NCBI GenBank assembly: GCA_945952175.1
Contig: CAMFHW010000138.1
Span: forward strand, 1 to 9,028
From: an uncultured Phenylobacterium sp.
Lineage (GTDB): Bacteria > Pseudomonadota > Alphaproteobacteria > Caulobacterales > Caulobacteraceae
DNA: 9,028 nucleotides
Reading direction: 5' to 3'
Shown here: piece after piece, positions 1 to 6,751 of the stretch
How positions within the stretch are numbered: the first letter of the stretch is position 1
Layout: each line of letters starts with the position of its first letter
Position numbers and translations under genes: made by a program
Notes under the pieces: generated by a model
What the model saw: only the letters and a program-made list of their open reading frames with translations
The model's database searches: none
What the model was told of the DNA's origin: nothing

Positions 1-340
1 CCTTGTGACCGCCGCCTCCGCCCTGGCCTTGATGGGCGGGGCGGCCATGGCCCAGACGGCCGCCACCCAACCCGCTCCGGTCAATCCGACGCCCGACCAG
101 GCGGCGGCCGCGCCGGCGACCACCGACCCCGCCATGGGCGCGGCGACCAGCGGCGGCGCGGCCGTGGACATGACCGCGCCGGCGGCTCCCAGCGCCGCGG
201 CCGCCGGTTCGAACGCCTCGGCGACGGTCTCGACCACGACCGTGACCAACGGCCCCGTGGCGGACACGCCGGAGAACCGCGCCAAGTACGGCCAACCCCT
301 GTCCCACGCGGGCAAGCGGACGGCCGCGAAGGGCAACTAA
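1..340 (+). CDS. Small exported Ala/Pro/Thr-rich hypothetical protein (5' end missing)
   Basis: I do not recognise a named family. The reading frame is open to the left edge, and the first visible residues look like the hydrophobic core and end of a Sec signal peptide: a run of Ala, Leu, Met and Gly ending in AMA before Gln, a good signal peptidase I site. A GTG at position 5 could be taken as a start, but it would leave no basic N-terminal region, so the true start is probably upstream of the window. After the predicted cleavage site come about 65 residues of low-complexity Ala/Pro/Thr/Ser/Gly sequence. The last 30 or so residues are different, more polar and ordered in look, with NGPVADTPENRAKYGQPLS followed by a Lys/Arg-containing tail ending in GN. 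Mature protein would be periplasmic or surface-associated. It ends in TAA and is followed by a terminator-like hairpin. Function unknown. Confidence 0.7.
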   Translation, partial: LVTAASALALMGGAAMAQTAATQPAPVNPTPDQAAAAPATTDPAMGAATSGGAAVDMTAPAAPSAAAAGSNASATVSTTTVTNGPVADTPENRAKYGQPLSHAGKRTAAKGN

Positions 341-370
341 ACCAAGCCTTCATTTGCTTGAGTCAGAAGC

Positions 371-401
371 CGGCGGGCCCTATGGTCCGCCGACTTTTTT
401 T
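371..401 (+). terminator. Intrinsic-terminator-like hairpin upstream of glyQ
   Basis: Arms 371-379 (CGGCGGGCC) and 384-392 (GGTCCGCCG) pair over nine base pairs with one G-T wobble and a four-base loop. The 3' arm is followed by AC and then seven T residues (395-401). This is the standard form of a Rho-independent terminator. It lies 30 nt after the stop codon of the small exported protein, so terminating that gene is the simplest role. It also lies only 21 nt before the glyQ ATG, so it could act in the glyQ leader if transcription starts upstream of it. Confidence 0.75.
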
Positions 402-422
402 GCGCCTGCGAAACAGCTCCTC

Positions 423-1346
423 ATGAAATCGGAAAAGCCGCTTTCGTTTCAGGGTCTTATCCTGAAATTGCATGACTATTGGAGCCGTCAGGGCTGCGTG
501 ATTCTGCAGCCGCACGACGTCGAGGTGGGGGCCGGCACCCTGCATCCGGCGACGGTGCTGCGCGCCCTGGGCCCGAAGCCGTGGCGGGCGGCCTATGTGC
601 AGCCCTCGCGCCGGCCGGGCGACGGCCGCTATGGCGAGAACCCCAACCGGCTGCAGCACTACTACCAGTATCAGGTGATCCTGAAGCCGAACCCGGACAA
701 TCTGCAGGAGCTTTATCTCGGCTCGCTGGAGGCTATCGGGCTCGACACCCGGCTGCACGACATCCGCTTCGTCGAGGACGACTGGGAGAACCCGACCGTC
801 GGAGCCTGGGGCCTGGGCTGGGAGGTCTGGTGCGACGGGATGGAAGTGACCCAGTATACCTACTTCCAGCAGGTGGGCGGTCTCGACGTCTGGCCGGTGG
901 CAGGTGAGCTGACCTATGGCCTGGAGCGCCTGGCCATGTACCTGCAGAACGTCGACCACTTCACGCAGCTGGCGTTCAACGACCCCGACGGCCCGCTGCC
1001 CATGACCTATGGCGACGTGTTCCTGGAGAACGAGCGCCAGCAGTCGGAGGCCAATTTCCACCTCTACGACGTCGAGACGCTGAAGCGGCAGTTCGAGGAC
1101 ATGGAGCGGCAGGTGCCGCGCATCCTGGAAGGCCGGGGGCCGCAGGGCCAGCGCACCGTGCTGCCGGCCTATGACCACGTGCTGAAGGCCAGCCACCTGT
1201 TCAACCTGATGGACGCGCGCGGCGCGATCGCCGTGGCCGAGCGCCAGAGCTATATCGGCCGCATCCGCGACCTGACCAAGATGTGCGCCGAGGCGTGGGT
1301 CGAGAACGAGGGCGGTAACGCCGCGGCCCAGACGGTGAAGGCCTAG
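423..1346 (+). CDS. glyQ: Glycyl-tRNA synthetase alpha subunit
   Basis: Catalytic subunit of the bacterial alpha2-beta2 class II glycyl-tRNA synthetase (cytoplasm), which activates glycine with ATP and charges tRNA-Gly together with GlyS. The 307 residues match the family along their whole length. The start has SFQGLILKL at about residue 8, followed by the family signature EVGAGTLHPAT at 34-44. Class II motif 2 is at about 58-85 (AAYVQPSRRP and GRYGENPNRLQHYYQYQ). WENPTVGAWGLGWEVW follows, then motif 3 around 161-175 with Gly-Leu-Glu-Arg (R169). I chose ATG 423 over an in-frame TTG at 354: the extra 23 residues of the TTG form have no family counterpart and would be encoded by the terminator hairpin. 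No clear Shine-Dalgarno sequence precedes ATG 423. glyS begins 3 nt after the stop. Confidence 0.97.
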   Translation: MKSEKPLSFQGLILKLHDYWSRQGCVILQPHDVEVGAGTLHPATVLRALGPKPWRAAYVQPSRRPGDGRYGENPNRLQHYYQYQVILKPNPDNLQELYLGSLEAIGLDTRLHDIRFVEDDWENPTVGAWGLGWEVWCDGMEVTQYTYFQQVGGLDVWPVAGELTYGLERLAMYLQNVDHFTQLAFNDPDGPLPMTYGDVFLENERQQSEANFHLYDVETLKRQFEDMERQVPRILEGRGPQGQRTVLPAYDHVLKASHLFNLMDARGAIAVAERQSYIGRIRDLTKMCAEAWVENEGGNAAAQTVKA

Positions 1347-1349
1347 ACC

Positions 1350-3626
1350 ATGCCGCAGCTCTTGATCGAACTGTTCTCGGAAGAGATCCCGGCGCGCATG
1401 CAGGCCGGAGCCGCCCGCGACCTGGAACGCATGGCGCGCGAACGGCTGGCCGCCCAGGGCCTGCTGCCCGAGGCGCTGAAGACCTTCGCCGGCCCGCGCC
1501 GCCTGACCCTGGTGGCCGAGGGGCTGCCGGCGGCCCAGGGCGACCGCCACGAAGAGCGCAAGGGCCCGCGCGTCGGCGCGCCGGAGGCGGCGCTGCAGGG
1601 CTTCCTGCGCTCGACCGGCCTGGAGCAGAAGGACCTGGTGGAGAAGGACGGCGTCTGGTTCGCCCATATCCATCGCGCCGGCCGACCGACCACCGAGATC
1701 GTGGCCGAGATGGTCGACGATATCGTGCGCAATTTCCCCTGGCCGAAGTCGATGACCTGGGGCCGCGGGACCCTGCGCTGGGTGCGCCCGCTGAAGCACA
1801 TCCTGTGCCTGTTCGACGGCGAGAAGATCGCCTTCAACGTCGACGAGGTCGAAAGCGTCGACTTCGCCCAGGGCCACCGCTTCATGGGCTCGGGCCAGAC
1901 CTTCAAGGTCAAGGACTTCGACAGTTACGCCGAGAAGCTGGAAAAGCACTTCGTGGTGCTGGATCCGGAGGCGCGGAAGGACAAGATCATCGAGGCCGCG
2001 CGCACGCTCAGCTTCGCGCGCAATCTGGAGCTGGTCGACGACGACGGCCTGCTGGACGAGGTCTGCGGCCTCGCCGAATGGCCGACCCCGGTGATGGGCG
2101 ACATGGACCCGTCGTTCCTCGACCTGCCGGCCGAGGTGATCCGCACCTCGATGCGCACGCACCAGAAGTATTTCGCCGTGCGCGACCCGCGCTCCGGCAA
2201 GCTCGCGCCGCACTTCATCACCGTGGCCAATATCGAGGCGGCCGACGGCGGAGCCGAGATCGCCCGCGGCAACGCCAAGGTGCTGTCGGCGCGGTTGTCC
2301 GACGCCCGCTTCTTCTGGGACGAGGACCGCAAGACCAAGCTGGAGGACCGCCTCCAGAAGCTGACCGGCGTCACCTTCCACGCCAAGCTCGGTACGCTCG
2401 CCGAGCGGGTGGAGCGGCTGGAGATGCTGGCCGCCGACATCGCGCCGCGCGTCGGCGCCGACAAGGCCAAGGCGGTGCTCGCCGCGCGGCTGTGCAAGGC
2501 GGACCTGACCACCGGCATGGTGGGCGAATTCCCCGAACTGCAGGGCCTGATGGGCGGCTACTACGCCCGCGAGGAGAAGATCAGTCCGGTCGTGGCCGAT
2601 GCGATCCGCGACCACTATCGCCCGGTCGGCGCCAATGACGAGGCGCCGGACACCCCGGTGACGATGGCCGTGGCCCTGGCCGAGAAGCTGGACACCCTGG
2701 TCGCCTTCTTCGCCATCGACGAGAAGCCGACCGGCAGCCGCGACCCCTACGCCCTGCGCCGCGCGGCGCTGGGCATCATCCGCATCCTGCTGGGTTCGGA
2801 GAGCCGCGCCCCGGTGCGCGAGCTGGTCGCCGACTGGTACCGCTCGCTGAAGTGCTTCGTCGATCCGGGCCGTGCGCTCTACGTCTCGACGCGGCGGACG
2901 ACCGGCTATCTCGGCGCCCTGGCGCGCTCGCCCTCGCGGGTCTTCGAGACCTATGTCGAGGAGTTCGAGGAGGCGTTGCTGGAAGGCGCGCCACAGGTCG
3001 TGGCCGTGGCGGAAGACTTCGATATCCGCTTCGACCGTTCGGCGCCGGCTGGCGATCCGCCGGAGGGCAAGCTCGCCTATGAGTTCCGGCCCTATCCGGT
3101 GGTCTCGGAAGAGGTGCTGGGCTTCCTGGCCGAGCGCCTGAAGGTCGCCCTGCGCGACCAGGGCAAGCGTCACGACCTCGTCGACGCGGTCTTCGCGCTC
3201 GGCGACGACGACCTGGTGCGGATCGTGGCCCGGGTCGAGGCGCTCAGCGACTTCCTCGTCACCGAGGACGGGGCGAACCTGCTGGCCGGCTACAAGCGGG
3301 CCACCAACATCCTCAAGGCCGAAGAGAAGAAGGGCCCGCTGCCGCACGGCGACGCGGTCGCCATGGCCGGCGCGCCGAAGTCCGAGGCGGCCCTGATCTC
3401 CGCGATTTCCCTTGCCGAACCCGAGGTGGGGAAGGCATTGCACGCCGAGGACTTCGCCGGCGCCATGCGGGCGCTGTCGAAGCTCCGGCAACCGGTGGAC
3501 GCCTTCTTCGAGGAGGTGCTGGTGAATTCGGACGTGGCGGCGGAACGCGAGAACCGTCTGCGGCTTCTGGCCCAGGTTCGCGACGCCATGGGGCGCGTCG
3601 CCGACTTCGGCCAGGTGAACAGCTAG
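1350..3626 (+). CDS. glyS: Glycyl-tRNA synthetase beta subunit
   Basis: Non-catalytic partner of GlyQ that contributes tRNA binding to the heterotetramer. The 758 residues carry the family's features in order: N-terminal LLIELFSEEIPARM, GPRRLTL near 50, RWVRPLKHILCLFDGE near 150, GHRFMG, RTSMRTHQKYFAVRD near 270, and SDARFFWDEDRKTKLEDRL. An HD-type motif follows, with FHAKLGT (H344) and CKADLTTGMV (D385), then DPYALRRAALGIIRILL near 468-481. The C-terminal helical part (about 586-758) is the DALR-like anticodon-binding region with LAGYKRATNIL. It is longer than the E. coli protein (689 residues). Most of the excess lies at about 486-585, between the two last blocks. GAAGG at 1337-1341, inside glyQ, is a modest ribosome binding site, and the 3-nt gap to glyQ suggests translational coupling. 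The ppdK Shine-Dalgarno sequence overlaps the stop codon. Confidence 0.97.
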   Translation: MPQLLIELFSEEIPARMQAGAARDLERMARERLAAQGLLPEALKTFAGPRRLTLVAEGLPAAQGDRHEERKGPRVGAPEAALQGFLRSTGLEQKDLVEKDGVWFAHIHRAGRPTTEIVAEMVDDIVRNFPWPKSMTWGRGTLRWVRPLKHILCLFDGEKIAFNVDEVESVDFAQGHRFMGSGQTFKVKDFDSYAEKLEKHFVVLDPEARKDKIIEAARTLSFARNLELVDDDGLLDEVCGLAEWPTPVMGDMDPSFLDLPAEVIRTSMRTHQKYFAVRDPRSGKLAPHFITVANIEAADGGAEIARGNAKVLSARLSDARFFWDEDRKTKLEDRLQKLTGVTFHAKLGTLAERVERLEMLAADIAPRVGADKAKAVLAARLCKADLTTGMVGEFPELQGLMGGYYAREEKISPVVADAIRDHYRPVGANDEAPDTPVTMAVALAEKLDTLVAFFAIDEKPTGSRDPYALRRAALGIIRILLGSESRAPVRELVADWYRSLKCFVDPGRALYVSTRRTTGYLGALARSPSRVFETYVEEFEEALLEGAPQVVAVAEDFDIRFDRSAPAGDPPEGKLAYEFRPYPVVSEEVLGFLAERLKVALRDQGKRHDLVDAVFALGDDDLVRIVARVEALSDFLVTEDGANLLAGYKRATNILKAEEKKGPLPHGDAVAMAGAPKSEAALISAISLAEPEVGKALHAEDFAGAMRALSKLRQPVDAFFEEVLVNSDVAAERENRLRLLAQVRDAMGRVADFGQVNS

Positions 3627-3630
3627 GAGG
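3625..3630 (+). promoter_or_regulatory. Strong Shine-Dalgarno sequence of ppdK
   Basis: AGGAGG is a full anti-16S match, 9 nt before the ppdK ATG at 3640. Its first two bases are the last two of the glyS TAG stop (3624-3626), so terminating and initiating ribosomes occupy the same site. It is the strongest ribosome binding site in the window and fixes the ppdK start. Confidence 0.85.
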
Positions 3631-3639
3631 ACTTCAAGG

Positions 3640-6336
3640 ATGTCGACCGATACGCTCGCCAAGTCGCGCTGGGTCTATTCCTTTGGCGGCGGCGGCGCCG
3701 ACGGCGACGCCTCGATGAAGAACCTCCTTGGCGGCAAGGGGGCCAACCTCGCGGAGATGTCGGCGCTCGGCCTGCCGGTGCCGCCGGGCTTCACCATCAC
3801 CACCGAGGCCTGCACCCATTACTACGCCAACGAGCGGCAGTATCCGGCCGACCTGAAGGGCCAGGTCGAGGCCGGCCTCGCCAAGGTCGAGCAGGTCACC
3901 GGCAAGGTCTTCGGCGACCCCGCCAATCCGCTGCTGGTCTCGGTGCGCTCGGGCGCCCGGGCCTCGATGCCGGGCATGATGGACACGGTCCTGAACCTCG
4001 GCCTGAACGACGCGACGGTGGAAGGCCTGGCCAAGCTGGCCGGCGATCGCCGCTTCGCCTTCGACAGCTATCGACGCTTCATCCAGATGTATTCGAACGT
4101 GGTGCTCGACCTCGACCACCACATGTTCGAGGAGATCCTCGACGAGCATAAGGAACGCCTGGATGTCACGGTCGACACCGGGCTGTCGGCCGACGACTGG
4201 GAGCGGGTGGTCGCCGACTACAAGGCCGCCGTCCAGCAGGAGCGGGGCGAGCCCTTCCCGCAGGACCCGCAGGCCCAGCTCTGGGGCGCGATCGGCGCCG
4301 TGTTCGCGAGCTGGATGAACGAGCGGGCCAAGTTCTACCGCCGCATGCACGACATCCCCGAAAGCTGGGGCACAGCGGTCAACGTCCAGTCGATGGTGTT
4401 CGGCAACATGGGCGACAGTTCGGCCACCGGCGTCGCCTTCACGCGCAACCCGTCGACCGGCGAAGCCAAGCTCTATGGCGAGTTCCTGATCAACGCCCAG
4501 GGCGAGGACGTCGTCGCCGGCATCCGCACGCCCCAGGCCCTGACCCGCGCCGCGCGCGAGGAGATGGGCGAGAAGGCGCCTTCGATGGAAGAGGCGCTGC
4601 CGGACGTCTTCACCCAGTTCAAGTCCGTCGTCGAGAAGCTGGAACAGCACTATCGCGACATGCAGGACATCGAGTTCACGGTGGAGAAGGGGCGCCTCTA
4701 CATGCTCCAGACCCGCAACGGCAAGCGCACCGCCAAGGCGGCGCTGAAGGTCGCCGTGGACCTGGCCAATGAGGGGCTGATCACCAAGGACGAGGCGATC
4801 CTGCGCGTCGAGCCGGGCAGCCTCGACCAGCTGCTGCACCCGACCATCGATCCCTCCAGTCCGCGCGACGTGATCACCTCGGGCCTGCCGGCCTCGCCGG
4901 GCGCGGCGACCGGCAAGATCGTGTTCGACGCCGACGAGGCCGAGCGACTGGGCAACGCCGGCGAGGCGGTGATCCTGGTGCGGGAAGAGACCTCGCCCGA
5001 GGACATCCACGGCATGCACGCGGCCAAGGGCATCGTCACCGCTCGCGGCGGCATGACCAGCCACGCGGCCGTGGTCGCCCGCGGCATGGGCCGTCCCTGC
5101 GTGTCCGGCGCCGGCGAGATCCAGATCGACGAGAAGGCGGGCGAATTCCGCGTGCGCTCGCGCACCTTCAAGGCCGGCGAGATCATCACCGTCGACGGGT
5201 CGAAGGGCGAAGTGCTGTTCGGTAAGGTCAAGATGATCGAGCCCGAACTGACCGGCGACTTCGCCACCCTGATGGGCTGGGCCGACGCGGCGCGCCGCCT
5301 GAAGGTGCGGGCCAACGCCGAGACACCGCTGGACGCCCGCACCGCCCGCCAGTTCGGCGCCGAGGGCATCGGGCTGTGCCGCACCGAGCACATGTTCTTC
5401 GACGAGGACCGGATCGCCGCCGTGCGCGAGATGATCCTGGCCGACGACGAGGCTGGCCGCCGCGCGGCGCTCGCCAAGATCCTGCCGATGCAGCGGGCCG
5501 ACTTCGTGGAGCTGTTCACGATCATGGAGGGCCTGCCGGTCACCATCCGGCTGCTCGACCCGCCGCTGCACGAGTTCCTGCCGCACACCGAGGAGGATCT
5601 CGAGGCGGTGGCCAAGGCCACGGGCCTCGACGCGGCCAAGCTGATGCGCCGCGCCAAGGAGCTGCATGAGACCAACCCCATGCTCGGCCACCGCGGCTGC
5701 CGCCTGGGCGTCTCCTATCCCGAGATCTACGAGATGCAGGTCCGCGCCATCTTCGAGGCCGCCTGCGAGATCGCCGCGTCCGGCAAGACCCCGCCGGTGC
5801 CGGAGATCATGCACCCGCTGGTCGCCAAGGGTGAGGAGATGCGCTACCTGCGCCAGCTCACCGACCGCACCGCCAAGCAGGTGCTGGGCGAGCAGAAGCG
5901 CGAGATCGCCTATCAGGTCGGCACCATGGTGGAGCTGCCGCGCGCGGCCCTGCGCGCCGCAGACCTAGCCGAGAACGCCGAGTTCTTCTCGTTCGGCACC
6001 AACGACCTGACCCAGACGACGTTCGGCATCAGCCGCGACGATAGCGGCCGCTTCCTCGGGCCCTATATCGACAAGGGCATCTTCGAGAAGGACCCCTTCG
6101 TCAGCCTCGACCAGGAAGGCGTGGGCGACCTGATCCGCATCGCCACCGAACGCGGGCGCGCCGCGCGGCCTGGCATGAAGCTCGGCATCTGCGGCGAGCA
6201 CGGCGGCGACCCGGCCTCGATCGAGTTCTGCGAGAAGGTCGGCCTCGACTATGTGAGCTGCTCGCCGTTCCGCGTGCCGATCGCGCGCCTGGCGGCGGCC
6301 CAGGCGGCCGTGGGCGAGCGGGAGAAGGACCGATGA
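3640..6336 (+). CDS. ppdK: Pyruvate, phosphate dikinase
   Basis: Cytoplasmic enzyme that reversibly interconverts pyruvate + ATP + Pi and PEP + AMP + PPi through a phosphohistidine. The 898-residue length is normal for the family. The N-terminal nucleotide-binding domain has LLGGKGANLAEMSALGLPVP (K33) and SVRSGARASMPGMMDT (R103 region). The central swivelling domain has GGMTSHAAVVARGMGRPC, with catalytic H475 and T473, the threonine that PDRP-type (DUF299) regulators phosphorylate in other PPDKs. The C-terminal TIM-barrel PEP domain has GIGLCRTEHMFF (R581), FGTNDLTQTTFG near 785-796, and CGEHGGDP with the acid/base cysteine C851. Pairing Cys with the full-length N-domain and TSHAA distinguishes it from PEP synthase and from PTS enzyme I. 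All key residues are present. It is 13 nt from glyS and overlaps the next gene by 4 nt. No PDRP regulator gene is in the window. Confidence 0.97.
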   Translation: MSTDTLAKSRWVYSFGGGGADGDASMKNLLGGKGANLAEMSALGLPVPPGFTITTEACTHYYANERQYPADLKGQVEAGLAKVEQVTGKVFGDPANPLLVSVRSGARASMPGMMDTVLNLGLNDATVEGLAKLAGDRRFAFDSYRRFIQMYSNVVLDLDHHMFEEILDEHKERLDVTVDTGLSADDWERVVADYKAAVQQERGEPFPQDPQAQLWGAIGAVFASWMNERAKFYRRMHDIPESWGTAVNVQSMVFGNMGDSSATGVAFTRNPSTGEAKLYGEFLINAQGEDVVAGIRTPQALTRAAREEMGEKAPSMEEALPDVFTQFKSVVEKLEQHYRDMQDIEFTVEKGRLYMLQTRNGKRTAKAALKVAVDLANEGLITKDEAILRVEPGSLDQLLHPTIDPSSPRDVITSGLPASPGAATGKIVFDADEAERLGNAGEAVILVREETSPEDIHGMHAAKGIVTARGGMTSHAAVVARGMGRPCVSGAGEIQIDEKAGEFRVRSRTFKAGEIITVDGSKGEVLFGKVKMIEPELTGDFATLMGWADAARRLKVRANAETPLDARTARQFGAEGIGLCRTEHMFFDEDRIAAVREMILADDEAGRRAALAKILPMQRADFVELFTIMEGLPVTIRLLDPPLHEFLPHTEEDLEAVAKATGLDAAKLMRRAKELHETNPMLGHRGCRLGVSYPEIYEMQVRAIFEAACEIAASGKTPPVPEIMHPLVAKGEEMRYLRQLTDRTAKQVLGEQKREIAYQVGTMVELPRAALRAADLAENAEFFSFGTNDLTQTTFGISRDDSGRFLGPYIDKGIFEKDPFVSLDQEGVGDLIRIATERGRAARPGMKLGICGEHGGDPASIEFCEKVGLDYVSCSPFRVPIARLAAAQAAVGEREKDR

Positions 6337-6599
6337 ATCGCACGGAGATCATCGAGGTCATCCGGCCACGCGGGGCGGTTTCGACCGCCGCCGGCGCCGG
6401 GGGGATCGGCATCGGCCTGGCCGGCGCCTTCGCGCTGGGCGCGCTCAGCATGGGTGCGTTCGCGGTGGGCGTGATGGCGATCGGTAAGCTCGCCGTCGGC
6501 CGCGCCACGGTGAAGCGCATGCGCATCAAGCAGCTCGAGATCGACGACCTGACCGTGCGCCGCCTGACCATCCTGGACCAGGGCGAGCCCGGGCGCTGA
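6333..6599 (+). CDS. 88-residue pentapeptide-repeat-like small protein, function unknown
   Basis: I do not recognise a named family. It starts inside the ppdK stop (ATGA, 6333-6336) with GGAG at 6321-6324 well placed as a ribosome binding site, so it is very likely coupled to ppdK translation. Residues 1-13 are polar and charged, and 14-30 are Gly/Ala-rich. Residues 31-80 are ten gap-free five-residue repeats, with a large aliphatic or aromatic residue at position 3 and Val/Ile/Leu/Met at position 5. The first six repeats open with Gly and are almost uncharged. The last four open with Lys, Asp or Arg and are amphipathic. A nine-residue polar tail follows. A hydropathy predictor would probably call 20-50 a membrane segment, but the strict period of five also fits a short right-handed quadrilateral beta-helix, as in pentapeptide repeat proteins. 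Codon use matches its neighbours, which supports it as a real gene. Confidence 0.8.
   Translation: MNRTEIIEVIRPRGAVSTAAGAGGIGIGLAGAFALGALSMGAFAVGVMAIGKLAVGRATVKRMRIKQLEIDDLTVRRLTILDQGEPGR
6423..6572 (+). repeat. Ten tandem 15-nt (five-codon) units inside the small protein
   Basis: The units code for residues 31-80 of the 88-residue protein. Gly opens units 1-6 (residues 31, 36, 41, 46, 51, 56). Position 3 is F33, L38, F43, M48, L53, A58, M63, L68, L73, L78. Position 5 is L35, M40, V45, I50, V55, V60, I65, I70, V75, I80. The DNA units are diverged (for example GGC GCC TTC GCG CTG against GGT AAG CTC GCC GTC). The periodicity is therefore kept at protein level and is not a recent slippage expansion. 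Confidence 0.85.
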
Positions 6600-6608
6600 G
6601 CGGCAGGT

Positions 6609-6739
6609 GCTCCCCCGTTGGGGGAGCTGTCAGTCGCGAGCCGCGACTGACTGAGGGGCTGACGCCACCAGACTTAGTGGGCTTGAGCCCCGTCCGTCTC
6701 GCGGCGCTGCCGCGAGCCACCTCCCCAAACGGGGGGAGG
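6609..6739. repeat. Paired, inverted REP-like double-hairpin element (BIME-like)
   Basis: This fills the 152-nt gap between two converging genes. The left unit has two perfect hairpins: GCTCCCCC (6609-6616) with GGGGGAGC (6620-6627), 3-nt loop, and GTCAGTCGCG (6629-6638) with CGCGACTGAC (6642-6651), 3-nt loop. The right unit mirrors it on the other strand: CTCGCGGC (6698-6705) with GCCGCGAG (6709-6716), 3-nt loop, and CCTCCCC (6720-6726) with GGGGAGG (6733-6739). GGGGCT (6655-6660) and AGCCCC (6686-6691) can pair across the centre. Read outward-in, both units follow one scheme: a C-run/G-run hairpin, a short spacer, then a GC-rich hairpin. This is the architecture of repetitive extragenic palindromes arranged tail to tail. 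No T-run follows any hairpin. The element may still help end transcription from both sides. Confidence 0.8.
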
Positions 6740-6751
6740 ACCTTGAACGCC

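Noticed and set aside
5..340. The first gene as complete, starting at GTG 5
   Set aside because: It would begin in the hydrophobic core of the signal peptide without a basic N-region, and the frame is open to the window edge. A 5'-truncated gene is more likely.
354..422. TTG 354 as the glyQ start
   Set aside because: The 23 added residues do not resemble GlyQ N-termini and are encoded by the terminator hairpin. ATG 423 gives the expected family start.
363..3662. 1099-codon open frame antisense to glyQ and glyS
   Set aside because: It lies entirely opposite two certain genes. Its product is a His/Arg/Leu/Gly/Val mix with no recognisable motif. Long antisense open frames are expected in high-GC DNA.
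3634..5814. 726-codon open frame antisense to ppdK
   Set aside because: It has the same composition artefact opposite a gene with intact catalytic motifs, and no credible ribosome binding site or family match.
6609..6651. The left hairpins as a classical intrinsic terminator of the ppdK operon
   Set aside because: No T-run follows either hairpin. The mirrored second unit fits a REP-like element better, although a terminating effect is not excluded.
6600..6751. CRISPR array or transposon end
   Set aside because: There are no regular repeat-spacer units, no flanking target duplication and no transposase gene. The repeats are inverted hairpin units.
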